From positions 17,428 to 24,969 of the forward strand of contig NZ_LECR01000001.1 of the NCBI RefSeq assembly GCF_001602625.1: a DNA stretch of 7,542 nt, read 5' to 3'. The DNA comes from Sodalis-like endosymbiont of Proechinophthirus fluctus. Lineage in GTDB: Bacteria > Pseudomonadota > Gammaproteobacteria > Enterobacterales > Enterobacteriaceae. Both the position numbers and the translations under genes were made by a program. The notes beneath the pieces were generated by a model. That model had not been told where the DNA came from, searched no databases, and worked only from the letters and a program-made list of their open reading frames with translations. Within the stretch, counting starts at the first letter, position 1; the number at the start of each line of letters is the position of its first letter. This document shows, in pieces, positions 1 to 6,773 of this stretch.

Positions 1-442
1 ACAGTCCATTATCCACTCTATGGTACGCTATACCGACGGCAGCGTACTGGCGCAATTGGGGTCGCCGGACATGCGTACGCCGATCGCACACGCCATGGCT
101 TATCCCGAGCGGGTGCCGTCCGGCGTCGCTCCGCTAGATTTTTTTCGCCTCGGCACGCTGAGCTTCGAGCAGCCGGATGCCTCCCGTTATCCCTGCCTGC
201 AGCTGGCAGTCGAAGCTAGCCAGTGCGGCCAGGCAGCGACCACCACGCTTAATGCTGCCAATGAAATCGCGGTGGCGGCGTTTTTGCGTGGCGATATCCG
301 TTTTACCGGTATTGCCGCCGTCAACCGGCGGGTGCTGGAACAGAGCAACTTACCTGAACCGGACAGCGTGGAAGCGGTGCTGACCATTGATTGTAAGGCG
401 CGGGAAATGGCTCTCCAAAGCGTCAGGTATTACGGGCAGTGA
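1..442 (+). CDS. dxr: 1-deoxy-D-xylulose 5-phosphate reductoisomerase, 3' part
   Basis: This is the C-terminal 146 residues of the enzyme that converts 1-deoxy-D-xylulose 5-phosphate to 2-C-methyl-D-erythritol 4-phosphate with NADPH, the committed step of the cytoplasmic MEP isoprenoid pathway. The first complete codon is at position 2 and the stop is TGA at 440-442; the start lies outside the window. The family landmarks seen are [20 protein letters not shown], then [17 protein letters not shown], then [13 protein letters not shown]. These match the end of the catalytic domain and the C-terminal helical domain of E. coli Dxr (398 residues). The NADPH-binding domain and the metal ligands are upstream and cannot be judged. 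The visible frame is intact. The downstream neighbour uppS uses the end product of the same isoprenoid route, which fits the family-wide gene order. Confidence 0.96.
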   Translation, partial: QSIIHSMVRYTDGSVLAQLGSPDMRTPIAHAMAYPERVPSGVAPLDFFRLGTLSFEQPDASRYPCLQLAVEASQCGQAATTTLNAANEIAVAAFLRGDIRFTGIAAVNRRVLEQSNLPEPDSVEAVLTIDCKAREMALQSVRYYGQ

Positions 443-468
443 CACGACGAGGCGCCGCGACGGCTGAT

Positions 469-497
469 TTGTTCGATGACCGGCAAAATGATATAGT
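469..497 (+). promoter_or_regulatory. Candidate sigma-70 promoter for uppS
   Basis: A -10-like hexamer TATAGT (492-497, five of six consensus bases) lies 17 nt after a weak -35-like TTGTTC (469-474, TTG conserved). It sits 27 nt past the dxr stop and about 140 nt before the uppS start, so it would give uppS-cdsA-rseP a promoter of their own and a long untranslated leader. This rests on motif matching only; the -35 half is weak. Confidence 0.38.
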
Positions 498-640
498 CTG
501 CGCCACTCATTCCGTCGATGAATGCCAGCCGGGTAAAAAATAGTACAGGCCGCGTGCGCCCACCACGGATTTTTTTCACGTTCGTAGCCCTTCGTTCCGG
601 TAAGACGGTGGTATTCTTAGTGAGGAAATACTTAAGCGTG

Positions 641-1402
641 ATGTCGTCCGAAAATCAGCAAAAGCCAAAAGTGCCGCCTCCCTCCTCACCACGCCATGTG
701 GCTATTATTATGGATGGCAACGGCCGCTGGGCGAAAAGCCGGGGGAAATTACGTATCTTTGGTCACCAAGCCGGTGTCAAGTCGGTCCGTCGCGCGGTAA
801 GCTTTGCCGTCAGCCATCATTTCGATGCGTTGACGCTGTATGCGTTCAGCAGCGAAAATTGGAATCGCCCCAGTCAGGAAGTTTCTGCGCTAATGGAGCT
901 ATTCGTACGGGCTCTGGACAGCGAATTGAAAGGCCTGCACAAGCATAACGTCCGGTTGCGTATTATCGGCGACACTTCACGCTTTGGTATGAGGTTGCAG
1001 GAGCGCATCCTCCGCTCCGAGGCGCTGACCTGTAATAATGACGGGTTGACCCTGAATATTGCTGCAAATTATGGTGGACGTTGGGATATCATTCAAGGGG
1101 TACGGCAACTTGCCGCTCGGGTGCAAGAGGGAATTCTACGTCCCGACCAGATAGATGAGGACGCTTTATGCCAAGTAGTCTGCATGAACGAGCTGGCCCC
1201 GGTAGATCTGGTGATCCGCACCGGAGGGGAACATCGCATCAGCAATTTCTTACTATGGCAGATAGCATATGCAGAGCTGTTTTTTACCGACGTGTTATGG
1301 CCGGATTTTGACGATGCTGTTTTTGAAGGTGCGCTGAATGCTTTTGCTCAACGCGAACGGCGCTTCGGTGGAACTACACCTAATGATGCTAATGCATCCT
1401 AG
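641..1402 (+). CDS. uppS: Undecaprenyl diphosphate synthase (cis-prenyltransferase)
   Basis: This enzyme (also called ispU) adds eight isopentenyl units in cis to farnesyl diphosphate. The product is the C55 lipid carrier used for peptidoglycan and O-antigen precursors; it acts at the inner face of the cytoplasmic membrane. The protein is 253 residues, the same length as E. coli UppS. Visible family motifs are HVAIIMDGNGRWAK (residues 19-32, catalytic Asp25), the GHQAGVKSVRR segment, FSSENWNRP near residue 70, and RTGGEHRISNFLLWQ from Arg193 with the metal-binding Glu of YAELFFTD near residue 212. I chose ATG 641 because conserved sequence begins shortly after it and the length fits. TGAGGA (621-626) is 14 nt upstream, and an adjacent in-frame GTG at 638 would be spaced 11 nt and remains possible. 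The in-frame opening back to 518 has no family similarity. The stop is TAG, and cdsA follows after 8 nt. Confidence 0.97.
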   Translation: MSSENQQKPKVPPPSSPRHVAIIMDGNGRWAKSRGKLRIFGHQAGVKSVRRAVSFAVSHHFDALTLYAFSSENWNRPSQEVSALMELFVRALDSELKGLHKHNVRLRIIGDTSRFGMRLQERILRSEALTCNNDGLTLNIAANYGGRWDIIQGVRQLAARVQEGILRPDQIDEDALCQVVCMNELAPVDLVIRTGGEHRISNFLLWQIAYAELFFTDVLWPDFDDAVFEGALNAFAQRERRFGGTTPNDANAS

Positions 1403-1408
1403 GGGGGA
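1401..1408 (+). promoter_or_regulatory. Ribosome binding site of cdsA, deciding a TTG start
   Basis: The purine run AGGGGGGA overlaps the last two bases of the uppS stop codon and ends 2 nt before TTG 1411. No ATG is available at the conserved N-terminus MLKYRLI, so the TTG is the start. The overlap with the uppS stop suggests translational coupling. Confidence 0.7.
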
Positions 1409-1410
1409 TT

Positions 1411-2268
1411 TTGCTGAAGTATCGCCTGATTACTGCTTTTGTCCTGATACCCGCTGTTATCGCCGCACTGTTTTTGTTGCCGCCGGTTGGATTCGCCCTA
1501 GTTACCCTAGGGGTTTGTATGCTTAGCACTTGGGAATGGGGGCAGCTTGCGGGGCTGGCCTCCCGCAGTCAGCGCATCTGGCTTGCTATACTCTTCGGCC
1601 TGCTTCTGGCGCTGATGATGCTCACCGTACCGTCCTACCGGCCGTTCGTAACCGTCTGGCAGGCACAATATCCCTTATGGGCTGCCCTGGTTTGGTGGCT
1701 GGTGGCGCTGTTGCTAGTATTGTGCTATCCCCGCTCCGCCACGCTTTGGCACGAATCCCGGCTACTGCGGCTGGCGTTCGGTATTCTGACTATTTTGCCC
1801 TTTTTCTGGGGCATGCTTGCACTGCGTCAGCACTATTATGATACTAACCACTTTATAGGTGCCTGGTGGCTACTGTATGTCATGGTGTTAGTCTGGGGCA
1901 CGGATTCCGGCGCCTACATGTTCGGACGCGCGCTGGGCCGTCATAAGCTAGCGCCGAAGGTCTCTCCCGGTAAAACCTGGGAAGGGCTGGTGGGCGGTCT
2001 GATCACTTCTGCGGTGATAGCCTTTCTATTCGGCAGATATGCGCCCCTTGACGCCGCACCGCTTACGCTGCTGATTTGCTCGATTGTCGCGGCGCTAGCG
2101 TCGGTGCTGGGTGATTTAACCGAAAGTATGTTCAAACGGGAAGCCGGTATCAAGGACAGCGGCCATTTAATCCCCGGCCATGGCGGCATTTTAGATCGTA
2201 TAGACAGTTTAACCGCCGCAGTGCCGGTGTTCTCCTGTCTAATGCTGCTGGTCTTTAACGCTATCTGA
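1411..2268 (+). CDS. cdsA: Phosphatidate cytidylyltransferase (CDP-diacylglycerol synthase)
   Basis: This integral inner-membrane enzyme joins CTP and phosphatidic acid to give CDP-diacylglycerol, the precursor of all bacterial phospholipids. It is 285 residues, equal to E. coli CdsA. Hydrophobic segments fill the N-terminal two thirds, for example residues 7-40, 58-72, 88-107, 122-138 and 148-165, followed by the conserved [31 protein letters not shown] region (given here only as a landmark, from about residue 154). The CDP-alcohol-transferase-like family signature spans residues 239-265: S-x-F-K-R, then K-D-S-G, then P-G-H-G-G-x-x-D-R-x-D. All its acidic and basic key residues are present. 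The start is TTG, set by the strong upstream Shine-Dalgarno sequence. It lies 8 nt after uppS and 20 nt before rseP, so the three are probably one transcript. Confidence 0.97.
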   Translation: MLKYRLITAFVLIPAVIAALFLLPPVGFALVTLGVCMLSTWEWGQLAGLASRSQRIWLAILFGLLLALMMLTVPSYRPFVTVWQAQYPLWAALVWWLVALLLVLCYPRSATLWHESRLLRLAFGILTILPFFWGMLALRQHYYDTNHFIGAWWLLYVMVLVWGTDSGAYMFGRALGRHKLAPKVSPGKTWEGLVGGLITSAVIAFLFGRYAPLDAAPLTLLICSIVAALASVLGDLTESMFKREAGIKDSGHLIPGHGGILDRIDSLTAAVPVFSCLMLLVFNAI

Positions 2269-2288
2269 AATCGGGACTAGGAGCGCTT

Positions 2289-3647
2289 ATGCTGAACTTT
2301 TTCTGGAGTCTTGCCGCGTTCATTGTCGCACTGGGTGTGTTGATCTCGGTACATGAGTTCGGCCATTTTTGGGTTGCCCGCCTCTGCGGCGTGATGGTGG
2401 AACGTTTTTCCATCGGCTTCGGGCATGCGCTGTGGAGTTGGTGTGATAAACGCGACACGGAATATGTTATTGCTACTATTCCCCTGGGCGGCTACGTCAA
2501 AATGCTAGACGAGCGGGTAGACACTGTCCCACCCGAGCATCGTCACGAAGCGTTCAACCATAAGACTGTCTGGCAGCGCGCCGCAATTATCGCTGCCGGG
2601 CCGGCGTTCAATTTCCTGTTCGCCATTTTTGCCTATTGGCTGGTGTTTCTGATAGGTGTGCCGAGCTACCGGCCGGTTATTGGCGAAGTAGCCCCCGATT
2701 CTATCGCAGCGCAGGCCGAAATTTCTCCCGGTATGGAACTTAAGTCGGTTGACGGTATCGAAACGCCTGACTGGGATTCAGTGCGCTTACAGCTTATCGA
2801 TAAGATTGGCGACGGCGAAACTACCATTGGCGTTGCGCCGTTCGGCGCTACGCAGGGCGAGCGGAAAACACTGGATTTGCGCGGTTGGCAATTCGAGCCG
2901 AACAAGCAAGATGCCATTGTTGCACTGGGCATTATTCCCCTCGGTCCTCACATTGAGCCAGTGCTTGCCGAAGTTCAACAGGGGTCTGCAGCGATGAAAG
3001 CTGGTTTGCAAGCCGGTGATAGGATCGTTAAAGTTGATGGTCAGCCAGTCGCCGCATGGCAGCTGTTTGTGACCCAGGTACGAGATAACCCCGGTCGGCC
3101 GATGCGGGTAGGCATTGAACGGCAGGGCAGCTCCCTGGATATCACCCTGCAGCCCGACAGCAAGCCGGTAGGTAAAGGGGAAGTAGAAGGTTTCGCGGGC
3201 GTCGTTCCGAAGATCATCCCGCTGCTGGAGGAATACAAAACTGTGAGGCAGTACAGTCCGCTCCTGGCCCTGGCCCAGGCCAGCAAAAAAACTTGGCAGC
3301 TGATGCGACTTACGGTCAGTATTTTAGGTAAATTGGTAACCGGAGATGTTAAGCTAGACAATCTGAGTGGGCCTATTTCTATCGCTCAGGGCGCAGGAAT
3401 GTCAGCGGAATACGGCTTGATTTATTACCTTATGTTTCTGGCACTGATAAGCGTCAATTTAGGGATTATCAATCTGTTCCCGTTACCGGTATTAGATGGT
3501 GGCCACTTGCTCTTCTTGGCTATAGAAAAGCTCAAGGGAAGGCCGGTGTCCGAACGAGTGCAGGACTTTAGTTACCGTATCGGCTCGATTTTGCTGGTGC
3601 TGCTAATGGGTTTTGCCCTTTTCAATGATTTCTCCAGGCTATCATAG
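2289..3647 (+). CDS. rseP: Site-2 intramembrane zinc metalloprotease RseP
   Basis: RseP cuts the transmembrane segment of the anti-sigma factor RseA after DegS, releasing sigma-E in the envelope stress response; it also clears remnant signal peptides. The zinc motif HEFGH is at residues 22-26 in the first membrane segment. A reentrant-loop-like SIGFG follows near residue 42. Two periplasmic PDZ domains follow: the first includes [17 protein letters not shown], the second [16 protein letters not shown]. The third zinc ligand is Asp403 of LPVLDGGH, preceded by NLGIINLFP. The C-terminal membrane segment is [13 protein letters not shown]. Length is 452 versus 450 in E. coli: one residue is gained after the second PDZ domain (around [12 protein letters not shown]) and one serine at the C-terminus. 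ATG 2289 has TAGGAG (2278-2283) 5 nt upstream. The stop is TAG. Its product controls the regulon that in E. coli includes the downstream bamA and skp. Confidence 0.97.
   Translation: MLNFFWSLAAFIVALGVLISVHEFGHFWVARLCGVMVERFSIGFGHALWSWCDKRDTEYVIATIPLGGYVKMLDERVDTVPPEHRHEAFNHKTVWQRAAIIAAGPAFNFLFAIFAYWLVFLIGVPSYRPVIGEVAPDSIAAQAEISPGMELKSVDGIETPDWDSVRLQLIDKIGDGETTIGVAPFGATQGERKTLDLRGWQFEPNKQDAIVALGIIPLGPHIEPVLAEVQQGSAAMKAGLQAGDRIVKVDGQPVAAWQLFVTQVRDNPGRPMRVGIERQGSSLDITLQPDSKPVGKGEVEGFAGVVPKIIPLLEEYKTVRQYSPLLALAQASKKTWQLMRLTVSILGKLVTGDVKLDNLSGPISIAQGAGMSAEYGLIYYLMFLALISVNLGIINLFPLPVLDGGHLLFLAIEKLKGRPVSERVQDFSYRIGSILLVLLMGFALFNDFSRLS
2735..2763 (+). promoter_or_regulatory. Possible sigma-E promoter inside rseP
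   Basis: GGAACTT (2735-2741) equals the sigma-E -35 consensus as usually written. It is followed after 16 nt by TCGAAA (2758-2763), which resembles the sigma-E -10 element. It would drive bamA and downstream genes from within rseP, as is known for this locus in E. coli. The bases also encode the conserved first PDZ domain ([11 protein letters not shown]), so the match may be coincidental, and it lies about 940 nt before bamA. Confidence 0.2.
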
Positions 3648-3660
3648 CCTGAGATTATAT

Positions 3661-3706
3661 TAGGAAGAACGCATAACCACGATTAGGAAGAACGCATAAC
3701 CACGAT
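3661..3706 (+). repeat. Perfect 23-bp tandem duplication in the bamA leader
   Basis: Positions 3661-3683 and 3684-3706 are identical, head to tail. Each copy begins TAGGAAGAACGC and ends CCACGAT. The second copy runs into the bamA ATG (3705-3707), so the unit contains the gene's Shine-Dalgarno region. In the first copy the final AT is followed by T, giving ATT instead of ATG. The whole repeat lies in the 57-nt rseP-bamA gap and disturbs no reading frame. Confidence 0.97.
3685..3690 (+). promoter_or_regulatory. Ribosome binding site of bamA
   Basis: AGGAAG in the second repeat copy is the likely Shine-Dalgarno sequence. It ends 14 nt before ATG 3705 and 20 nt before the in-frame ATG 3711, which is longer than the usual 5-9 nt. 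The same hexamer recurs at 3662-3667 in the first copy. Confidence 0.5.
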
Positions 3707-6131
3707 GGCGATGAAAAAGTTGCTCATAGCGTCGCTGCTTCTTAGTAGCGCCTCCGTATACGGTGCAGACAGGTTCATAGTGAAAGATATTCATTTCGAA
3801 GGACTGCAACGGGTTGCCATCGGTACGGCATTACTCAGTATCCCGATCCGTGTCGGCGACACGGCGACCGATGAAGATATCGGCAATACTATCCGCGCAC
3901 TTTTCGCTACCGGAAACTTTGAGGATATCCAGGTGCTGCGTGACGGAGATTCACTAGTCATACAGGTCAAGGAGCGCCCGATCATTGCTAGCATTACCTT
4001 ATCTGGTAACAAAGCTGTAAAGGAGGAGATGCTCAAGCAAACCCTAGATGCCCAAGGCGTCCGGGTCGGAGAGGCCCTTGACCGCACCGCTATTTCCAAT
4101 ATAGAAAAAGGGCTCGAGGACTTTTACTACAGCGCCGGCAAATACAGCGCTACGGTGAGGTCTGTGGTCACGCCGCTGCCGCGCAACCGCGTTGATTTGA
4201 AGCTGGTATTTACCGAAGGTATCTCGGCCAAGATTCAGCAAATCAATATCGTCGGCAACCATGCTTTCACCACCGATAAGCTGATTTCACGCTTCCAGCT
4301 GCACGATGAAGTGCCATGGTGGAACGTGGTGGGTGATCGCAAATACCAAAAACAAAAGATGGCCGGGGATCTTGAAACCCTGCGCAGCTTTTATCTCGAT
4401 CGCGGTTATGCCCGCTTCAATATCGATTCAACGCAGGTCAGCCTGACGCCAGACAAAAAGGGCATTTATATCACCCTGAACATCACTGAAGGCGCGCAAT
4501 ACAAGCTGTCCGGCATTGTGGTCAATGGCAACATGGCAGGCTACTCCAACGAAATCGAGCAGTTGGCCAAAGTGCAGCCGGGCGAACTGTACAACGGCGC
4601 CAAGGTTACCAAGATGGAGAAAGACATAAAGCAATTGCTGGGTCGTTACGGCTATGCCTATCCGCGCGTGGTGACGCAGCAGGAAATCAACGACGTGGAC
4701 AAAACAGTCAAGCTGCACGTCAGTATTGACGCGGGAAAACGGTTCTACGCGCGCCACGTACGCTTTGAAGGCAACAATATCACCAAGGACTCCGTGCTGC
4801 GCCGTGAAATGCGTCAGATGGAAGGCACCTGGCTGAGCAGTAATCTGGTCGATCAGGGTAAAGAGCGTCTCAATCGTCTGGGCTACTTTGAAACCGTGGA
4901 TACCGAAACCCGGCGTGTACCCGGTTTGCCGGACCAGGTAGACGTAGTCTACAAGGTGAAGGAGCGCAGCACCGGCAGCATCAACGTCGGCTTTGGCTTC
5001 GGGACCGAGAGCGGCGTCAGCTTCAAGTTCGGTATCCAGCAGGATAACTGGCTAGGGACCGGTAACTCTGTCGGCTTTAGCGGCACTATGAACGACTACC
5101 AGACCTATACCGAACTGTCGATGACCGATCCCTACTTTACGGTAGATGGCGTCAGCCTGGGCGGCAAGATCTTCTATAATGATTTTAACGCTGATGACGC
5201 GGATCTGTCGGACTACGACCTACGCAGCTACGGCATGGGTACTACGCTGGGTCTCCCTATTAGCGAAAACCATTCGCTAAGTTTCGGCCTGGACTACGTG
5301 CATGACGATCTGACTAATATGGAGCCTCAGATCACAATGTGGCGCTATCTGAACAGTGTCGGTATTAATCCCAAGGTGGTCACTACGGATAAAGCGGACA
5401 GCGACGCCGATTTCAGCGCCGATGATTTCTTCTTCTCGATAGGCTGGAGTTACAATAATCTGGACCGCGGTTATTTCCCCACTGCCGGTTCTCGCGCCAG
5501 CCTAACCGGTAAGGTGACAGTGCCCGGTTCTGATAACGAATATTACAAAATAACCTTCGACGCCAGCTACTACATCCCTCTTAGCGAAAGCGGCAACTGG
5601 GTACTGATGGGCCGGGCGCGCGCCGGCTACGCCGACGGTCTGGGCGGCAAGGACGTGCCTTTCTACGACAACTTCTATGCCGGCGGTTCCAATACCGTAC
5701 GCGGTTTCCGTTCCAATACTATTGGTCCGAAGGCGGCGTATTATAAGTGCAATAGCGGCAATACCCGTTATAGCGATTGTCCGGTGGACAAATCCAGCGA
5801 CGCCGTAGGCGGCAACGCGATAGCCATCGCCAGCGCCGATCTTATCGTGCCGACGCCGTTCTTGAGCGAAAAATATGCCAAATCAGTGCGCACCTCGCTG
5901 TTTGTCGATAGCGGCACCGTTTGGGACACCGACTGGCAAAATACCAGCGCGACCCGTGCTACCGGTATTCCGAACTACAGAGATCCGGGTAATATTCGTA
6001 TTTCCAGCGGTATCGCACTGCAGTGGATTTCGCCGCTGGGGCCGCTAGTATTCTCTTATGCTCAGCCAGTCAAGAAATATGACGCCGACAAGTTAGAGCA
6101 GTTCCAGTTTAATATTGGTAAAACGTGGTAG
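3705..6131 (+). CDS. bamA: Outer membrane protein assembly factor BamA
   Basis: BamA is the Omp85-family core of the BAM complex, which folds and inserts beta-barrel proteins into the outer membrane with BamB-E. It is 808 residues (E. coli 810). A signal peptide occupies residues 1-20 ([20 protein letters not shown]) with the mature protein starting ADRF. Five POTRA domains fill residues 21 to about 421 with no length change against E. coli as I recall it. The 16-strand barrel follows and ends in the outer-membrane signature FQFNIGKTW with terminal Trp. The loop-6 motif VRGF is at residues 665-668, and a Cys pair at 682 and 692 keeps the 10-residue spacing of the E. coli loop-6 disulfide. Two surface segments differ from E. 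coli: about five extra residues near 554-575 and about seven fewer in loop 6. ATG 3705 is chosen by family N-terminus; ATG 3711 is an alternative. The stop is TAG. Confidence 0.98.
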   Translation: MAMKKLLIASLLLSSASVYGADRFIVKDIHFEGLQRVAIGTALLSIPIRVGDTATDEDIGNTIRALFATGNFEDIQVLRDGDSLVIQVKERPIIASITLSGNKAVKEEMLKQTLDAQGVRVGEALDRTAISNIEKGLEDFYYSAGKYSATVRSVVTPLPRNRVDLKLVFTEGISAKIQQINIVGNHAFTTDKLISRFQLHDEVPWWNVVGDRKYQKQKMAGDLETLRSFYLDRGYARFNIDSTQVSLTPDKKGIYITLNITEGAQYKLSGIVVNGNMAGYSNEIEQLAKVQPGELYNGAKVTKMEKDIKQLLGRYGYAYPRVVTQQEINDVDKTVKLHVSIDAGKRFYARHVRFEGNNITKDSVLRREMRQMEGTWLSSNLVDQGKERLNRLGYFETVDTETRRVPGLPDQVDVVYKVKERSTGSINVGFGFGTESGVSFKFGIQQDNWLGTGNSVGFSGTMNDYQTYTELSMTDPYFTVDGVSLGGKIFYNDFNADDADLSDYDLRSYGMGTTLGLPISENHSLSFGLDYVHDDLTNMEPQITMWRYLNSVGINPKVVTTDKADSDADFSADDFFFSIGWSYNNLDRGYFPTAGSRASLTGKVTVPGSDNEYYKITFDASYYIPLSESGNWVLMGRARAGYADGLGGKDVPFYDNFYAGGSNTVRGFRSNTIGPKAAYYKCNSGNTRYSDCPVDKSSDAVGGNAIAIASADLIVPTPFLSEKYAKSVRTSLFVDSGTVWDTDWQNTSATRATGIPNYRDPGNIRISSGIALQWISPLGPLVFSYAQPVKKYDADKLEQFQFNIGKTW

Positions 6132-6164
6132 TATCACACAGGGTGATGTGCACGCAAGGAGTAG

Positions 6165-6225
6165 GGCGACAGAGGCGTTGACGTAGGTCAAAATGTTGTG
6201 TGAAAAGCAGGGTTACACTGTCGCC
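6165..6225. repeat. Nested inverted repeats in the bamA-skp gap
   Basis: GGCGACAG (6165-6172) is the exact reverse complement of CTGTCGCC (6218-6225). Between them TTGAC (6178-6182) and GTCAA (6187-6191) form a second perfect palindrome with a 4-nt centre, GTAG. The pair could fold as a stem enclosing a small hairpin in RNA, or the inner palindrome could be a protein-binding site. No function is recognised. Confidence 0.45.
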
Positions 6226-6260
6226 TAGCTTTACAATGAAGCAAAACACAATGAGCGGTT

Positions 6261-6266
6261 AAGGAG
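6261..6266 (+). promoter_or_regulatory. Ribosome binding site of skp, deciding a GTG start
   Basis: AAGGAG lies 6 nt before GTG 6273, ideal spacing. The nearest upstream ATG (6251) is out of frame, so GTG is the start. Confidence 0.8.
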
Positions 6267-6272
6267 TTTATA

Positions 6273-6770
6273 GTGAAAAAGTGGTTATATGCCGCAGGCC
6301 TGGGTTTAGCACTCGCTACCTCCACCGTAGCGCAAGCTGCCGATAAAATTGCTGTGGTTAATGTCTCCAGCATTTTCCAACAGTCGCCGCAACGCGCCGT
6401 GGTAGCTAAACAGCTAGAAAATGAATTCAAGGGCCGCGCCACCGAGCTTCAGTTTATGGAACGTGATCTAAAGACTAAGATGCAACATCTGCAGCGTGAC
6501 GGCTCCACCATGAAAGCCACCGAGCGTAGCTCTTTGGAGAAATCAGTGATGGCGCAGCGCGAAACCTTCTCCACTAAAGCGCAGGCTTTCGAGCAGGACA
6601 ACCGTCGTCGCCAGACGGAAGAAAGTAACAAAATTCTAAGCCGTATTCAGGACGCGGTGAAGAGCGTTGCTACCAAGGAAGGCTATGATGTCGTTATAGA
6701 TACTAACGCCGTCGCTTATGCCAGCAACGCCAAAGACATTACCGCTGACGTTCTGAAACAGGTCAAATAA
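6273..6770 (+). CDS. skp: Periplasmic chaperone Skp (OmpH family)
   Basis: Skp is a trimeric jellyfish-shaped periplasmic chaperone that holds unfolded outer-membrane proteins on their way to BAM. The 165-residue precursor has a signal peptide [22 protein letters not shown] (residues 1-22) with an AQA cleavage site, and the mature protein starts ADKIAVVN. Residues about 45-140 are rich in charged and helix-forming residues ([21 protein letters not shown] as landmark region, then [13 protein letters not shown]), matching the long coiled-coil tentacles. The end [26 protein letters not shown] region returns to the beta body that mediates trimerisation. It is four residues longer than E. coli Skp: one extra in the signal peptide and the rest mainly in the tentacle near [13 protein letters not shown], as I recall for Yersinia-type proteins. 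The GTG start has a strong Shine-Dalgarno sequence. lpxD begins 3 nt after the TAA stop. Confidence 0.97.
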   Translation: MKKWLYAAGLGLALATSTVAQAADKIAVVNVSSIFQQSPQRAVVAKQLENEFKGRATELQFMERDLKTKMQHLQRDGSTMKATERSSLEKSVMAQRETFSTKAQAFEQDNRRRQTEESNKILSRIQDAVKSVATKEGYDVVIDTNAVAYASNAKDITADVLKQVK

Positions 6771-6773
6771 ATC

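Noticed and set aside
553..576. Intrinsic terminator before the T7 run in the uppS leader
   Set aside because: The only stem is four base pairs (CGTG with CACG) with a poor loop, too weak for a terminator.
518..640. N-terminal 41-residue extension of UppS from ATG 518
   Set aside because: It has no resemblance to UppS, has no clear Shine-Dalgarno sequence, and makes the protein 41 residues too long; starting at 641 gives the family length of 253.
1530..1841. Alternative-frame open reading frame of 103 codons inside cdsA
   Set aside because: It is wholly inside a strongly conserved CdsA frame and shows no recognisable motif.
4428..4757. Antisense open reading frame of 109 codons inside bamA
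   Set aside because: It is a mirror of conserved POTRA coding sequence; there is no ribosome site or family resemblance. The same applies to the antisense frames at 3041-3361 and 3791-4099.
6133..6147. Terminator hairpin after bamA
   Set aside because: The stem is 5 bp, A/T-containing, and no T run follows.
6178..6206. Sigma-70 promoter for skp with TTGACG (6178-6183) as -35
   Set aside because: There is no acceptable -10 hexamer 16-18 nt downstream; TACAAT at 6232-6237 has no matching -35. Both half-sites are unpaired.
6188..6442. Antisense frame of 84 codons spanning the bamA-skp gap and the 5' end of skp
   Set aside because: It mostly mirrors the conserved skp signal peptide and early coding region; nothing in its composition suggests a real protein.
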